A DNA stretch of 64,000 bases from Shewanella violacea DSS12 (GTDB lineage Bacteria; Pseudomonadota; Gammaproteobacteria; Enterobacterales; Shewanellaceae), in assembly GCF_000091325.1 (NCBI RefSeq), contig NC_014012.1, forward strand, positions 434,001 through 498,000. Reading direction: 5' to 3'. Positions 45,827 to 56,925 of the stretch are shown piece by piece. The notes beneath the pieces are model-generated. The model was not told where the DNA came from. It was given only the letters and a program-made list of their open reading frames with translations, and did no database searches. Each line of letters begins with the position of its first letter. Position 1 is the stretch's first letter. The position numbers and the translations under genes were made by a program.

Positions 45827-46667
45827 CGCTCAATTCGCGATGGCGCGCCTGAATCTTATGCTTACTGTTAGCAAAAAGCTTAGCTAACTGCTCAGTGACA
45901 TAAACCGATCTATGTTGTCCGCCAGTACAGCCTATGGCAATAGTAAGGTAACTACGGTTGTTTCTTTCCAAGTGAGGTAACCAGGTGGCCAGTAAATTTT
46001 CTATTTGCCAGATAAACTTATTGACTGTTGGTTGTTGACTCAGAAAAAGTTGAACCGGCTCATCTAGGCCTGTCATGGGTCTTAGCTCAGGTTCCCAATG
46101 GGGATTTGGCAGGAAACGAACGTCAAACATGAAGTCAGCCTCCACCGGCATGCCATATTTGAAGCCAAAAGATTCGAAGTTAATTACCAGCTCTTTATCG
46201 ACACTACCCAAGAGAATTTCACGGATCTTATCACTCAGGTCATAGATGTTGAGGTTGGATGTATCTATGTAATGATCGACCATCTTAGATACAGGTTCGA
46301 GTAGCTCTCTTTCATGTTCTATGGCTTCTTTCAGCGAAGTCTTAGTGCGGGATAGAGGGTGTAACCTGCGAGTTTCACTGTAGCGCTTCAGCAGTACTTC
46401 ATCGCTGGAGTCTAAGAAGAAACTGAGTAGTTCTGTGCCCTTAGGGAGGTTAGCAAGTTGCTTTAAAAACTCTTTATCTTGCTCTGGCATATTACGCACG
46501 TCAACACTAATGGCGACAAGATCTGTGCTGCCCTTAAGTTGTTCGAGCAAGGTATCCATGAGCGGCAGAGGAAGATTATCGACGCAGTAGTAGCCAAGAT
46601 CTTCTAGGACCCTGAGTACAACAGATTTTCCCGAACCGGAGCGACCGGATACCATCACCAGTTTCAT
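45819..46667 (-). CDS. rapZ: RNase adapter protein RapZ
   Basis: A 282-residue protein with a P-loop [20 protein letters not shown] at the N-terminus, [12 protein letters not shown], and the C-terminal block [20 protein letters not shown]. RapZ binds small RNAs (GlmY/GlmZ in enterics) and glucosamine-6-phosphate to control GlmS levels. It overlaps ptsN by 4 bp and ptsO by 8 bp. Confidence 0.96.
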   Translation of the reverse strand: MKLVMVSGRSGSGKSVVLRVLEDLGYYCVDNLPLPLMDTLLEQLKGSTDLVAISVDVRNMPEQDKEFLKQLANLPKGTELLSFFLDSSDEVLLKRYSETRRLHPLSRTKTSLKEAIEHERELLEPVSKMVDHYIDTSNLNIYDLSDKIREILLGSVDKELVINFESFGFKYGMPVEADFMFDVRFLPNPHWEPELRPMTGLDEPVQLFLSQQPTVNKFIWQIENLLATWLPHLERNNRSYLTIAIGCTGGQHRSVYVTEQLAKLFANSKHKIQARHRELSDD

Positions 46668-47107
46668 TGTGTTATTACCTGATAGAGTTCTGACTCATCT
46701 TGAGTTTTTCGTAACTGTTTCACAATAAGCTTATTATTGAGCTTTTCGGCCATAGATGACAGAGTACTCAAATGCTGCTCACATTGATCCGCAGGTACTA
46801 AAAGTGCGAATAGTATATCTACAGGTTGCTTATCAATGGCGTCGAAGGAGATAGGCTCTTCGCACTTGATTAATACAGCAACCGGTTGACTTATGTTGCT
46901 CAGCCTACCATGAGGAATCGCAATACCATTACCTATACCTGTGCTTCCCATTTTTTCTCTCGCCAAGAGGCTTTCAAAAATCTCTTGTGAAGATAGGGTT
47001 GGGTATTGGACAGCCGCAAGATCGCTGATGAGTTCCAATACCTTTTTCTTACTGCCCGGAGTGGCGCAAGTGGTACACTCCGGCTGCAGGATGCTGCTTA
47101 ATTCCAT
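46664..47107 (-). CDS. ptsN: Nitrogen PTS IIA protein PtsN
   Basis: A 147-residue IIA-Ntr domain with the phospho-His site [12 protein letters not shown]. It accepts phosphate from NPr and regulates potassium transport and stress sigma pathways in relatives. It is 3 bp after hpf and overlaps rapZ, in the conserved rpoN downstream cluster. Confidence 0.95.
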   Translation of the reverse strand: MELSSILQPECTTCATPGSKKKVLELISDLAAVQYPTLSSQEIFESLLAREKMGSTGIGNGIAIPHGRLSNISQPVAVLIKCEEPISFDAIDKQPVDILFALLVPADQCEQHLSTLSSMAEKLNNKLIVKQLRKTQDESELYQVITQ

Positions 47108-47110
47108 TAT

Positions 47111-47398
47111 TTAATGCTTTGTTAGCTTCTCTTTGTGTTTAATAACCTGACGGTCGAGCTTATCAATCAGGGAGTCTATTGCGGCATACATGTCAGCATT
47201 CTCTGACATGGCGAAAACCTCACCACCGGCAAGGTGGAGTTTAGCTTCGGCTTTTTGCTGCATTTTTTGAACATTTAAAATAACGTGCACATTATTGATC
47301 TGATCGAAATGTCGTTCAAGCTTAGTGAACTTTTCTTCGACATAATGTCTTAGCGATGTCGTGATCTCTATATGGTGTCCAGTTAGGTTTATGTGCAT
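47111..47398 (-). CDS. hpf: Ribosome hibernation promoting factor HPF
   Basis: A 95-residue short HPF (YhbH) with HINLTGHHIEITTSLRHYVE and the end LIDKLDRQVIKHKEKLTKH. It binds the 30S decoding site and promotes 100S dimers in stationary phase. It sits between rpoN (225 bp upstream) and ptsN, as in enterics. Confidence 0.95.
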   Translation of the reverse strand: MHINLTGHHIEITTSLRHYVEEKFTKLERHFDQINNVHVILNVQKMQQKAEAKLHLAGGEVFAMSENADMYAAIDSLIDKLDRQVIKHKEKLTKH

Positions 47399-47623
47399 AG
47401 AAATACTCCTCCAGTTTCCGATTTAACTCTTAAGTTGATGATAGGTAAATCTTTCGGGATTTAACTCACAACATAATTCCCTGTTTTACCAGGAGTTGAG
47501 CCTAACTAATATCGACTACAGGCCGCTTCTGGTGATTAGCACTTACAATAAGCGTTAATCAGGCCGTCACTTAAACTAGGTTCCCCTAGTTAGGCTATGA
47601 CCTTTATTCCTTTATTCCTTATT

Positions 47624-49102
47624 CTACAAACTCTTACGTTGATTCGATGGTGGAATCAACATAGCTTCACGATACTTAGCTATGGTGCGTCTCGCAACCT
47701 TAATGCCCTGATCCGCTAATAACAAGGCCATCTTACTGTCGCTGAGTGGTTTCTGTTGGTTTTCGGCGGCGACCAGCTTCTTTATGAAAGCACGAATCGC
47801 GGTAGATGAACACTCCCCACCATCATCGGTAGCTACATGGCTTGAAAAAAAGTATTTCAGCTCAAATATGCCCCTTGGGGTATGCATATATTTCTGTGTA
47901 GTGACGCGGGATATGGTGGATTCGTGCATCTCAACGGCTTCGGCTATGTCGTTAAGTACCATAGGTTTCATTGCTTCTTCACCGAACTCGAAGAAACCCT
48001 GTTGGAATTTCACGATACATTTTGAGACTTTCAGTAAGGTCTCGTTGCGGCTCTCTAAGCTCTTGATAAACCATTTAGCCTCTTGCAGATGCCCACGAAT
48101 AAACTGGCTATCTGCTTGACTCTTTGTACTTTTTGCCATAGATGCATAATGTTGATTTACACTGATCTTCGGCATGTTGTCTGGATTTAATTCGACCATC
48201 CAGCGACCTTTCTTCTTAGTCACTGTGACGTCAGGGATGACATATTCATCCTTGCCCGGGGTAACGGCCAATCCAGGACGGGGGTTAAGCGTCTGGATTA
48301 ACTCTATGGCATCTCTAAGAGCATCTTCCTTGAGCTTAGTCTTGCGCATTAGCAGGCGAAAATCTCGTCCGGCGATCAGATCCAGATGGTCTCTGATCAG
48401 GATCCTGGCGTTATCTATATGTGGAGTCGTGTCAGCGTATTGTGCCAGTTGGATCAAGAGGCATTCACTGAGATCTCTGGCTGCGATACCGATAGGATCG
48501 AAGTGTTGGATGCGTTTAAGTACGGCTTCAATTTCATCCTGTTCAATTTCAGGATCTCCCATGGCTTCGAGAATATCTTCAATGCTCTGGGTGAGATAGC
48601 CTCTCTCATCTATGGCCTCAATGATGGCCGTTGCTATGGCGAGATCGTTATCAGAAAACGGTGTTAGATTCTTCTGCCATTCGAGATGCTCATACAAACC
48701 TTCGCTGGTCTCCCCCTGGAAGGGCATATCGTCGTCGCGCATGGCACCGGAAGTTGAGTTAGGCGATGCGGTATAGACCTCGTCCCAAGTGGTGTCCATG
48801 GGGAGCTCTTCGGGCATAGAATCTCGGGTTATCGCCTCGGAGGTTTCAACCGCTGAGTTGTCAATTGGGCCATCGCTCTCTGCAGTGGCACTAAAGTCTT
48901 CAGTGTCTACGGTCTTGTCTTCGCCATTGACTGGGGGATCAACTTGCTCTTCATCTAGTTCGAGTAAAGGGTTGGAGTCTAACGCTTGTTGGATTTCTTG
49001 TTGCAGTTCCAGCGACGATAATTGCAATAGACGTATAGCCTGCTGCAGTTGTGGTGTCATGGTTAACTGCTGACCCATTTTAAGCTGGAGTGACGCTTTC
49101 AT
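47624..49102 (-). CDS. rpoN: RNA polymerase sigma-54 factor RpoN
   Basis: A 492-residue sigma-54. Region I is Gln/Leu-rich ([20 protein letters not shown]), followed by an acidic region II (about 60-120), the core-binding region, and the C-terminal DNA-binding domain. That domain has the RpoN box [13 protein letters not shown] near the end. It directs transcription from -24/-12 promoters with enhancer-binding ATPases. A short 7-bp stem (47574-47591) lies after its stop and may partly separate it from hpf. Confidence 0.97.
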   Translation of the reverse strand: MKASLQLKMGQQLTMTPQLQQAIRLLQLSSLELQQEIQQALDSNPLLELDEEQVDPPVNGEDKTVDTEDFSATAESDGPIDNSAVETSEAITRDSMPEELPMDTTWDEVYTASPNSTSGAMRDDDMPFQGETSEGLYEHLEWQKNLTPFSDNDLAIATAIIEAIDERGYLTQSIEDILEAMGDPEIEQDEIEAVLKRIQHFDPIGIAARDLSECLLIQLAQYADTTPHIDNARILIRDHLDLIAGRDFRLLMRKTKLKEDALRDAIELIQTLNPRPGLAVTPGKDEYVIPDVTVTKKKGRWMVELNPDNMPKISVNQHYASMAKSTKSQADSQFIRGHLQEAKWFIKSLESRNETLLKVSKCIVKFQQGFFEFGEEAMKPMVLNDIAEAVEMHESTISRVTTQKYMHTPRGIFELKYFFSSHVATDDGGECSSTAIRAFIKKLVAAENQQKPLSDSKMALLLADQGIKVARRTIAKYREAMLIPPSNQRKSL

Positions 49103-49253
49103 TTACCGCTATTCCCTTCATGTAATTATAAAATGAGACAGCCTGCTTGGACTTGTTTGGGGCTTCTCTGAGCCCCTGAATTTTAGGCTAGGTAGCCGAG
49201 TATCTGTAGTGACTCATCCCTTAATACGCGTTAAGAATAAGCCTCTTGATTAA

Positions 49254-49985
49254 CTATAGCTTGAATTGTTCACCTAAGTACACAGCTCTTACTTGCTGAT
49301 TGTCCATGATTTCGGCGGGTGTACCTTCAGCGATTAAATTTCCGTGACTGACTATGTAAGCTCGTTCACATACGTCTAAGGTTTCACGCACATTATGGTC
49401 GGTGATCAGTACACCTAAACCACGGCTCTTAAGCTGCTGGATAATTTTTTTAATGTCGATAACCGAGATTGGGTCGACACCTGCAAAAGGTTCATCCAGG
49501 AGAATAAACTTAGGGTTGGCTGCTAAGGCTCTGGCTATCTCGACGCGTCTGCGTTCGCCCCCCGAGAGCGCCATGCCTTGGCTATCTCGGATGTGAGTAA
49601 TATTAAATTCTTCTAGAAGATTCTCGAGTTGTTCTTCTCGAGCGTTGTTATCTATATCTGAGCGAGTCTGCAGGACAGCCATTATGTTATCCCGCACCGA
49701 TAACTTCCTAAATATGCTCGCCTCTTGAGGCAGATAGCCAATGCCTTTTCTTGCCCTCAGGTGCATAGGATCTAAGGTTAGATCATCATCATCGATTAAG
49801 ATCCTGCCTTTATCACTCTGTACTAAACCGACGATCATGTAGAAAGTGGTGGTTTTTCCTGCGCCATTAGGACCTAGCAGGCCGACAATCTGGCCGGTTT
49901 TTACTGTGATACTAACATCCTGAACTACGGCACGACTCTTATAACTCTTGGCAAGGTTGACTGCCTTTAGCGTCATCTGGCTCAT
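49254..49985 (-). CDS. lptB: LPS export ABC ATPase LptB
   Basis: A 243-residue ABC ATPase with Walker [17 protein letters not shown], signature [17 protein letters not shown], Walker [14 protein letters not shown] and the switch His in [10 protein letters not shown]. It powers the LptBFG complex that extracts LPS from the inner membrane. It overlaps lptA by 4 bp. Confidence 0.97.
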   Translation of the reverse strand: MSQMTLKAVNLAKSYKSRAVVQDVSITVKTGQIVGLLGPNGAGKTTTFYMIVGLVQSDKGRILIDDDDLTLDPMHLRARKGIGYLPQEASIFRKLSVRDNIMAVLQTRSDIDNNAREEQLENLLEEFNITHIRDSQGMALSGGERRRVEIARALAANPKFILLDEPFAGVDPISVIDIKKIIQQLKSRGLGVLITDHNVRETLDVCERAYIVSHGNLIAEGTPAEIMDNQQVRAVYLGEQFKL

Positions 49986-50623
49986 TGCTTTTCCTGCCCT
50001 ATGATTGGTAACAGAGCTGGCATAGCGTCTTGCTTATTAGCTTGATTGTTAGTTTTATCTTGTTCTATTTCAGGTAATTCCGTCGGTAGTTTCTTGGCCG
50101 CCGGCGGTTGTTTTGCCTTATCTTGGCTGGTATCTTGATAGCTTTCAGGCTGGATAATGGTGATGACCCTATCATTGCCTTTACTTTCAGCTATTAACTG
50201 TTGCTTAGCTATGTTGTAGCGAATCATATTACCTGTCACTCGACTAGCATCTTGTTCCAGCGTGGCATTACCTAGTAAGGTTAAGGTTCTGCTCGATAGT
50301 TCATATCTAATTTCTTTGGCACTGGCTGAAGCCGGGCGTCCATCTTCCATTATTTGCGAGTAAGTCGCGGGATTGCCTATGGCGACAAGTATTTTTCCGC
50401 CGCCATCTTCTTTAGAGGTCGCTCTGAGTTCGTCGGCCAAGATCTTGATCGATCCCTGAGTCACCTCTACCGGACCATGAAAGATCATCTGATTGTTCTT
50501 GATATCCGCTTCTTGACTAGAGGCTGAGATCTTAACTTCTTGCATGAGATCATTTTGCTTTGCTATACCACTAAAGCTTGTGACACACAGTAGAGCTGCG
50601 ATGATTAGGTTATGTTTGTTCAT
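49982..50623 (-). CDS. lptA: LPS transport periplasmic bridge LptA
   Basis: About 213 residues from the ATG at 50623, which has AAGGA 5 bases upstream. Signal peptide ([20 protein letters not shown]) and an OstA beta-jellyroll follow (about 30-160), with [20 protein letters not shown] and [10 protein letters not shown]. It forms the bridge that carries LPS across the periplasm. The C-terminal extension of about 45 residues is Gln/Lys/Pro-rich and longer than in E. coli (185 residues). Confidence 0.94.
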   Translation of the reverse strand: MNKHNLIIAALLCVTSFSGIAKQNDLMQEVKISASSQEADIKNNQMIFHGPVEVTQGSIKILADELRATSKEDGGGKILVAIGNPATYSQIMEDGRPASASAKEIRYELSSRTLTLLGNATLEQDASRVTGNMIRYNIAKQQLIAESKGNDRVITIIQPESYQDTSQDKAKQPPAAKKLPTELPEIEQDKTNNQANKQDAMPALLPIIGQEKQ

Positions 50624-50726
50624 ATCGTCCTTCAAATGGCGTACTTGTCTTATTCACAACACATATGGAGCGTTGGTCTGAGTCTAATTATTTTTTACTT
50701 TTACTTTGGGCTAGTGCAGCTTAAGG

Positions 50727-51284
50727 CTAATTGACCTCATATACTCCTTTAACCTTACTCAATAGTTGTACTTTCTGAGCTTTAAGATCACCGAACAAGC
50801 CCATACCTTGGATCATAAAATCATTACCTGTGATGTACACCTCACGATCTGAGGTCATGATCATGGTATTGAGGTCTAATTCCAAGTAACTGGTTTTCAT
50901 GGTTTGGATCGGCTCTTCAGCGTTGACTGAATCGATAATAACATCGTTCTCGAGCACGACTTTACCTGACTTTTTATCCAGTGTTCCCATCGTCGATTGC
51001 AGGCGCCATTTTGCTTGGCCACCGTTGGGATAGACTAGGTATATGGGCTTAGTGAAATAGGTCATATTGGCCTCATCGAAGTGCTCCATATGGGTGGCAG
51101 TGACTCGGCTGCTGACTAAACCTAACTCATTATAATCGACACTACGCAGATCATCGGCAATATAATCTGGTCTTAAGCTGGCATCGAACGCCACCCCTTG
51201 ATCATTTTTCTTGGATTGTACTTGCCAATACAGCAGCAAGGCCGTTCCGAAGAAAGCTATGATGCCCAGAGTCACTCTATTCAT
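50727..51284 (-). CDS. lptC: LPS export subunit LptC
   Basis: A 185-residue inner-membrane anchored protein: one N-terminal helix (VTLGIIAFFGTALLLYW) and a periplasmic jellyroll with ATHMEHFDEANMTYFTKPIY and MKTSYLELDLNTMIMTSDRE. It receives LPS from LptBFG and passes it to LptA. It overlaps kdsC by an ATGA. Confidence 0.94.
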   Translation of the reverse strand: MNRVTLGIIAFFGTALLLYWQVQSKKNDQGVAFDASLRPDYIADDLRSVDYNELGLVSSRVTATHMEHFDEANMTYFTKPIYLVYPNGGQAKWRLQSTMGTLDKKSGKVVLENDVIIDSVNAEEPIQTMKTSYLELDLNTMIMTSDREVYITGNDFMIQGMGLFGDLKAQKVQLLSKVKGVYEVN

Positions 51285-51838
51285 ATACTCATACCGTGTG
51301 CGGTATCGAATTTCTCTTGGCTGAGGAGTAACAGATCCGTTAACTCACGTAAGGCCCCATGTCCGCCTTTGATGCTAGTGACAAAGTCGGCAGCTTGCTT
51401 CACATAAGGGTGACCATCTGCGACACAGACTGAGAGGCCTACTTGTTTCATTACCGGCAGATCAACCATATCATCACCTATATAAGCCACCTGTTCTGGG
51501 GTCACATCATATAGGGATAATAGCGCTTGGTATGGCATTAATTTGTTGTCGACACCTTGATAAATATGTTCGATGCCCAGTGCTGTCATGCGGTCTTCGA
51601 CTATCTGAGACTTGCGCCCTGTGATGATCGCCACGGGAATATCACTGGTGAGCAGAGATCTCACTCCGTATCCGTCCCGAGTATGAAAGGTCTTTAGCTC
51701 TTCACCGCCATTACTCATGTAGACCAGACCATCGGAAAATACGCCGTCTACATCGCAGATAAGCAGTTTTATCTGCTTAGCTTTCTGCCAAACCTTGTCC
51801 GTTACAGGACCATAAAAACTCTGATGAGATTCATTCAT
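51281..51838 (-). CDS. kdsC: 3-deoxy-D-manno-octulosonate-8-phosphate phosphatase KdsC
   Basis: A 185-residue HAD phosphatase with LLICDVDGVFSDG (nucleophile Asp), PVAIITGRKS and VAYIGDDMVDLPVM. It releases free Kdo for LPS inner-core synthesis. It follows kdsD by 1 bp and overlaps lptC. Confidence 0.96.
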   Translation of the reverse strand: MNESHQSFYGPVTDKVWQKAKQIKLLICDVDGVFSDGLVYMSNGGEELKTFHTRDGYGVRSLLTSDIPVAIITGRKSQIVEDRMTALGIEHIYQGVDNKLMPYQALLSLYDVTPEQVAYIGDDMVDLPVMKQVGLSVCVADGHPYVKQAADFVTSIKGGHGALRELTDLLLLSQEKFDTAHGMSI

Positions 51839-51839
51839 T

Positions 51840-52817
51840 CTAGATTACTCCTGCCTTCACCATATCGAGCATATTTAATGCTCCTATGGGGGTGTTATTA
51901 TCATCTACTATGATGAGACCATTGATATCTTTTTCGTCCATCACTTTTAGTGCTTCGGCGGCCAAAATCCCCTCGGATATGGTGGTACAGGCTTTACTCA
52001 TCACATCGGATATAGATGTTTCTCTTAAGTTGACCTGGGCGTCTATGACTCGGCGAAGATCGCCATCGGTAAAAATACCCACTAACTTGTTGTCATCATC
52101 GGTAACCGCTGTCATACCTAAGCCCTTGTTCGATATCTCATAGAGAGCATCTGTGACACAGATATTATGCCTGACCAGAGGCAGTTCGGAACCTTTATGC
52201 ATGACATCACTGACTTTAAGCAGTAATTTTCGACCTAACATACCACCTGGGTGTGATAGAGCGAAATCATCTCTGGTAAAGCCTCTTGCCTGTAATAGTG
52301 CTACTGCTAGGGCATCGCCCATGACTAAGGTTGCCGTGGTGCTGGATGTTGGCGCGAGTCCTAAGGGGCAAGCTTCTTCGGGCACTTCGATACACAGATG
52401 CACGACCGCATGTTTAGCCATGGTAGATTCTGGATTACCCGTTAGCGCTATGATAGGCAGGCCCATACGTTTAATGACCGGCATCAAGGTTAAGATTTCC
52501 GAGGCTTCTCCAGAGTTGGAGATGGCTAAGATGATATCGTCCTCACTGAGTACGCCCAGATCCCCATGACTGGCTTCACCGGGATGAACAAAAAATGCGG
52601 GTGTTCCTGTGCTGGCGAAGGTAGCCGAAATTTTATTGCCGATATGACCTGACTTGCCCATCCCCATGACGATGACCTTGCCCGTGCACTCGAAGATCAA
52701 TTTACAGGCAGCGGCAAACTCAGCCGAATCTACATATTGATATAAGTTATCGAGAGCCTTTCGCTCCACATCGATAACTTTCTTGCCCCATTGGCGTAAT
52801 TTATTTACATCTAGCAT
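51840..52817 (-). CDS. kdsD: Arabinose-5-phosphate isomerase KdsD
   Basis: A 325-residue enzyme: an N-terminal SIS domain (about 35-185) with GKSGHIGNKISATFASTGTP, SHGDLGVL and ISNSGEASEILTLMPVIKRM, and two CBS domains (about 205-325). It converts ribulose-5-phosphate to arabinose-5-phosphate, the first step towards Kdo. It is first in the kdsD-kdsC-lptCAB series. Confidence 0.96.
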   Translation of the reverse strand: MLDVNKLRQWGKKVIDVERKALDNLYQYVDSAEFAAACKLIFECTGKVIVMGMGKSGHIGNKISATFASTGTPAFFVHPGEASHGDLGVLSEDDIILAISNSGEASEILTLMPVIKRMGLPIIALTGNPESTMAKHAVVHLCIEVPEEACPLGLAPTSSTTATLVMGDALAVALLQARGFTRDDFALSHPGGMLGRKLLLKVSDVMHKGSELPLVRHNICVTDALYEISNKGLGMTAVTDDDNKLVGIFTDGDLRRVIDAQVNLRETSISDVMSKACTTISEGILAAEALKVMDEKDINGLIIVDDNNTPIGALNMLDMVKAGVI

Positions 52818-52855
52818 TTCGAACTCTCTGTTTATTCAGTCTGAACCAAGTCTTG

Positions 52856-53815
52856 TTAAGCAAGAAAAAGGACTAGTTGATACGAGATAAAGGTCAACAA
52901 TAACACGCCTCCATGCCAAGGCTTTAATGCTCTTGCACGGCCACTCAGTAAAATGAGTATGACAAGGGCGCTACTCGTGGCCATTACCATATAAAAATCT
53001 CGGGTACTGGCCGCTGCATCGACTTCACCTGGGGCTATAATTCCTGGAAGTGCCAGTACGGCGAGAATGTTGAATAAGTTTGAACCGACAATATTACCTA
53101 TAGCCAGATCGTGTTCTTTTTTCAGTACGCCAGCCACACAAGCCGCAAGTTCAGGCAAACTCGTGCCTATGGCTATTATGGTCAATCCTATGACCAAATC
53201 CGATAGATGATAGGCTTTGGCGATACCGACCGCGCCCTGAACCATCCAGTCGGCAGACAGGGGTAATAAAATAATGCCGGCGATTAGCCAGAAAACTGCC
53301 TTGTGAGTCGGGACTCCCTTAGGAATTTCTTTATCGGCCTCATCTTCTAGTGTGTCAACTTGCTTGCTGGTTAAGCCATGCCAGATAAGGTACCCCATAA
53401 GAATGAAGAAGAGTCCCATCAAGGTAACGCCTTCCGTGCGTGTCAGCATGCCATCATGAAGGAAATATCCCGCGATAGCTGTGGCAGCCAACATCAAGGG
53501 TATTTCCCGTAACAGGGTCTGGGAGCGAACAGAAATCGCTCCTAACAGAGCCGTGATACCTAATATCAAGGTGATATTAGCGATATTTGAACCTAATACG
53601 TTACCTATGGCTGTATCTGTCATGCCTTCCATGGATGCCGTGACCGCGACGAACATTTCAGGAGCTGAGCTGCCCATTGCCACTATGGTCAAGCCGATTA
53701 ACATAGGTGGGAGTCCGAGGTTGCGGGCAAAGGCTGACGCACCATAGACAAATTTGTCGGCGCTCCACACCAAAACGCTCAATCCCGCAATAAGCATGAA
53801 AATATTAAATAACAT
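52856..53815 (-). CDS. yrbG: Calcium/sodium antiporter, YrbG family
   Basis: A 319-residue membrane protein with two Na_Ca_ex repeats. Their alpha motifs are MGSSAPEMFVAVTASMEG (first) and IGTSLPELAACVAGVLKK with GNIVGSNLFNIL (second). It should exchange Na+ for Ca2+ at the inner membrane. It sits upstream of kdsD and is divergent from mlaF, as in enterics. Confidence 0.93.
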   Translation of the reverse strand: MLFNIFMLIAGLSVLVWSADKFVYGASAFARNLGLPPMLIGLTIVAMGSSAPEMFVAVTASMEGMTDTAIGNVLGSNIANITLILGITALLGAISVRSQTLLREIPLMLAATAIAGYFLHDGMLTRTEGVTLMGLFFILMGYLIWHGLTSKQVDTLEDEADKEIPKGVPTHKAVFWLIAGIILLPLSADWMVQGAVGIAKAYHLSDLVIGLTIIAIGTSLPELAACVAGVLKKEHDLAIGNIVGSNLFNILAVLALPGIIAPGEVDAAASTRDFYMVMATSSALVILILLSGRARALKPWHGGVLLLTFISYQLVLFLA

Positions 53816-53996
53816 TTAATTCAATTCTAAAATGACTCTATGGGCATTTTCGCTGGATTTGAATGAAAATGAAAGTATTGAGACAAGATAAGTGTCGATT
53901 CAGTTGTGCCTATAAGCGCAATTACGTACAATTTGCTGCTCAGTTTCTGTCAGACTTGTCTGTCTTCCCTTGGTGCTTGTACTTAATGGATGCGGT

Positions 53997-54815
53997 ATGA
54001 ACATAGAAGTGTCACCCAAACCTAAGTCATTGGTGGAGATCCGCAACTTAAAATTTAGTCGCGGTGACCACGTCATTTTTGATGATATTAGCCTATCTAT
54101 TCCCAAGGGGAAGATCACCGCGATCATGGGCCCGAGTGGAATAGGTAAGACGACCTTGCTCAAGCTGATTGGCGGACAGCTCACTCCCGATTCAGGTTCG
54201 GTATTCTTCGATGGCAAAAATGTGCATAAATGTAGCCGCAAAGAGCTATTTACCCTGCGTAAGCGCATGAGCATGCTATTTCAAAGTGGGGCCCTGTTTA
54301 GCGACATTAATGTGTTCGATAATGTGGCCTTTGCTCTGCGCGAGCATTCAGGGCTCGCCGAAGAGATTATCGCTCGTATAGTATTGATGAAATTAGAGGC
54401 GGTTGGTTTACGAGGCACTGCCAAAATGATGCCTAGCGAGCTTTCCGGCGGCATGCAGCGCCGGGTGGCGCTTGCCAGAGCGATTGCGCTCGAGCCCGAT
54501 ATGGTGATGTATGATGAACCTTTTGCAGGCCAAGACCCTATTTCAATGGGAGTGCTGGTGAAGCTGATCAAAGAACTTTCTTCTGCTTTGGGGCTCACCT
54601 CTGTGGTGATATCCCATGACGTACAGGAAGTCTTGGGCATTGCCGATTATGTTTACGTTATGGCCAATAAGCGAGTGATAGCTCAAGGTACTCCAGAGGA
54701 ATTACGAGTCGCCGACAATGAACTGCTTAAACAATTTATTGGTGGTGAACCTGATGGCCCGGTTCCTTTTCATTTTCCAGCATCAAATTATGCCGAGGAG
54801 TTAGTCGGTCAGTGA
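53997..54815 (+). CDS. mlaF: Phospholipid transport ATPase MlaF
   Basis: About 272 residues from the ATG at 53997 (MNIEVSPKPKSLVEIRNLKF). Walker A is MGPSGIGKTTLLKLI, the signature ELSGGMQRRVALARAIA and Walker B MVMYDEPFAGQDP. It is the ATPase of the inner-membrane MlaFEDB complex that moves phospholipids between membranes to keep outer-membrane asymmetry. It is the first gene of the mla operon. Confidence 0.96.
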   Translation: MNIEVSPKPKSLVEIRNLKFSRGDHVIFDDISLSIPKGKITAIMGPSGIGKTTLLKLIGGQLTPDSGSVFFDGKNVHKCSRKELFTLRKRMSMLFQSGALFSDINVFDNVAFALREHSGLAEEIIARIVLMKLEAVGLRGTAKMMPSELSGGMQRRVALARAIALEPDMVMYDEPFAGQDPISMGVLVKLIKELSSALGLTSVVISHDVQEVLGIADYVYVMANKRVIAQGTPEELRVADNELLKQFIGGEPDGPVPFHFPASNYAEELVGQ

Positions 54816-54873
54816 AAGATAAACTTATTAGCAAGTCGATAATGTGTCCTCTTAATATAGAGAGGCTAGGTTT

Positions 54874-55656
54874 ATGAGTATGCCTGATAGTTTAGCCAAT
54901 CTTGGCCGTGGCGGCATAGATCTGGTTACAGGCTTGGGCAGAGCTGGTCTCATGCTTTGGGGGGCTGTAGTCCGTAAGCCACGTTTAAAGGGATTTTCGC
55001 TATTTGTTAAACAACTTTATGTTGTTGGCGTGCAATCTATGGTGCTAATACTGATATCGGGTCTGTTTATTGGCATGGTATTGGCCTTGCAGGGGTATAA
55101 TATTCTCGTTGGTTTCGGTACCGAGGAGAGTCTTGGCCCTATGGTTGCCCTGAGCTTGCTAAGAGAATTGGGTCCTGTGGTGACAGCGCTGTTATTTGCG
55201 GGCCGAGCTGGCTCGGCGTTAACCGCCGAAATAGGCTTGATGAAAAGTACCGAGCAACTCTCCAGTCTGGAGATGATGGCTATCGATCCCCTAAGACAGA
55301 TTATAGCGCCTCGGTTCTGGGCCGGTGTGGTGAGTCTGCCTCTGCTGACCTTGATGTTTACCGCCGTGGGGATCTATGGTGGTCACCTAGTAGGAGTCGA
55401 GTGGAAGGGGATAGACAGTGGCAGTTTCTGGTCGATTCTGCAGGCCTCTGTAGAGTGGCGTCAGGATATCGTCAACTGTTTGATTAAGAGCTTCCTGTTT
55501 GGCATAGTCGTGACCTGGATTGCTCTGTACAGAGGTTATCAGGTGACGCCAAATCCTGAAGGGATAAGTAAGGCCACGACTCAGACGGTTGTTCAGTCGA
55601 GTCTGGCAGTATTGGCATTAGATTTTTTACTTACGGCGCTAATGTTTGGCCGTTAA
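54874..55656 (+). CDS. mlaE: Phospholipid transport permease MlaE
   Basis: A 260-residue permease of the MlaE family with [40 protein letters not shown] and the conserved [20 protein letters not shown] coupling segment. It forms the dimeric membrane channel with MlaF. It lies 58 bp after mlaF. Confidence 0.95.
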   Translation: MSMPDSLANLGRGGIDLVTGLGRAGLMLWGAVVRKPRLKGFSLFVKQLYVVGVQSMVLILISGLFIGMVLALQGYNILVGFGTEESLGPMVALSLLRELGPVVTALLFAGRAGSALTAEIGLMKSTEQLSSLEMMAIDPLRQIIAPRFWAGVVSLPLLTLMFTAVGIYGGHLVGVEWKGIDSGSFWSILQASVEWRQDIVNCLIKSFLFGIVVTWIALYRGYQVTPNPEGISKATTQTVVQSSLAVLALDFLLTALMFGR

Positions 55657-55711
55657 TGGATTTCATTGAGCTGACTCAAGTCGGCTCAATATGTAGAGTG
55701 GAAATGAGAGT

Positions 55712-56176
55712 ATGTTAACTCGTAAAATTGAAGTATTGGTGGGAGTGTTTCTACTATCAGGCCTAGCAGCTTTTTTGATCTTAGTGTTCAATGTAGCCAA
55801 TGTTGAAGTCAGGTCAGGGGCTAATAATTACACCCTATATGCTAAATTTAGCAATATAGGTGGGCTTAAAGTGCGTTCGCCGGTCAAGGTTGGTGGTGTG
55901 GTTGTTGGGCGGGTGAGTGCTATTACTCTCGATCCCACCGAACTGGTGCCTGTGGTCAAGTTGTCTATGGATAAGCATTTCGATCAGTTCCCTGAAACGA
56001 GTAGCCTTTCCATTTTGACTTCGGGTTTACTGGGTGAGCAATTTCTGGGACTAACCCCTGGATTTATGGACGATGATATTTCCATGTTGGTCGATGGCGA
56101 TAGAGTCCACGATACCCACTCGGCACTTGTACTGGAAGAGCTTATTGGTCAGTTCCTATATAGCGTCAAAGATTAG
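55712..56176 (+). CDS. mlaD: Phospholipid-binding MCE protein MlaD
   Basis: A 154-residue protein with one N-terminal membrane helix (LVGVFLLSGLAAFLILVFNV) and an MCE domain (about 38-118) with YAKFSNIGGLKVRSPVKVGG and LTSGLLGEQFLGL. It forms a hexameric ring in the periplasm that shuttles lipids to MlaC. Confidence 0.95.
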   Translation: MLTRKIEVLVGVFLLSGLAAFLILVFNVANVEVRSGANNYTLYAKFSNIGGLKVRSPVKVGGVVVGRVSAITLDPTELVPVVKLSMDKHFDQFPETSSLSILTSGLLGEQFLGLTPGFMDDDISMLVDGDRVHDTHSALVLEELIGQFLYSVKD

Positions 56177-56262
56177 GCTTAAATTGAGTCAAGCTTCTAT
56201 AGAAGCTAGTGATAGATTGAAATAAATAGTCGAATATTTTTTTATAGCGTCAAGGATTTTAA

Positions 56263-56925
56263 ATGAGAATGTTTAATTGTATCTGTAAGTATACCGCTTC
56301 ACTTCTTTTGCTGGTTTTGAGTGCTACAGCCCATAGTGAAGACTCGGTCGTAAACACCATGAATCCTTATGATATGGTTGAGGCGGTCGCAAATAATACT
56401 TTTGCCAGATTTCATCAGGATATTGACATAATTAAGGCTAACCCAGACCATCTTAAGCTGATAGTCTCAGATGAACTCATGCCTTATATCGATTATAAGT
56501 ATGCTTCTTATAAAGTCATGGGCACACATCTTAAGGCCACGACAAAAGAGCAAAGACAGCGATTTGTAATAGCATTCCAAGGCTATCTGGTATCGACCTA
56601 TGCTCAGGCGTTCACCGAGTACACAGATCAAAAAGTGAGGTTTTCTCCAGGGAAAGATTTTACCGGCGAGAAGATGGTCGATGTCAATGTTGAACTAATA
56701 GAAGCGGGTCGACCGGCGATAAAATTAATGTTTAAAGTGCGACGTCTCAAAGACGGTAGTTGGAAGGCATTCGATCTTGTTGCCGAAGGTGTTAGCTTGC
56801 TGGCATCTAAGAGCTCAGAAATTTCGAACTTGATCCGTCAAAAAGGGATTGAATCGGTAATTTTAGAATTAGAGCAACGCAATAAAGGCCATGTGAGTCA
56901 AAAATCTAATGGGGTTAAGCTCTAA
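56263..56925 (+). CDS. mlaC: Periplasmic phospholipid carrier MlaC
   Basis: A 220-residue protein with a signal peptide (cleaving near ATAHS) and the MlaC/Ttg2D fold. Recognisable segments are MPYIDYKYASYKVMGTHLKA, FVIAFQGYLVSTYAQAFTEY and MFKVRRLKDGSWKAFDLVAEGVS. It ferries phospholipids between MlaD and the outer-membrane MlaA. Confidence 0.94.
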   Translation: MRMFNCICKYTASLLLLVLSATAHSEDSVVNTMNPYDMVEAVANNTFARFHQDIDIIKANPDHLKLIVSDELMPYIDYKYASYKVMGTHLKATTKEQRQRFVIAFQGYLVSTYAQAFTEYTDQKVRFSPGKDFTGEKMVDVNVELIEAGRPAIKLMFKVRRLKDGSWKAFDLVAEGVSLLASKSSEISNLIRQKGIESVILELEQRNKGHVSQKSNGVKL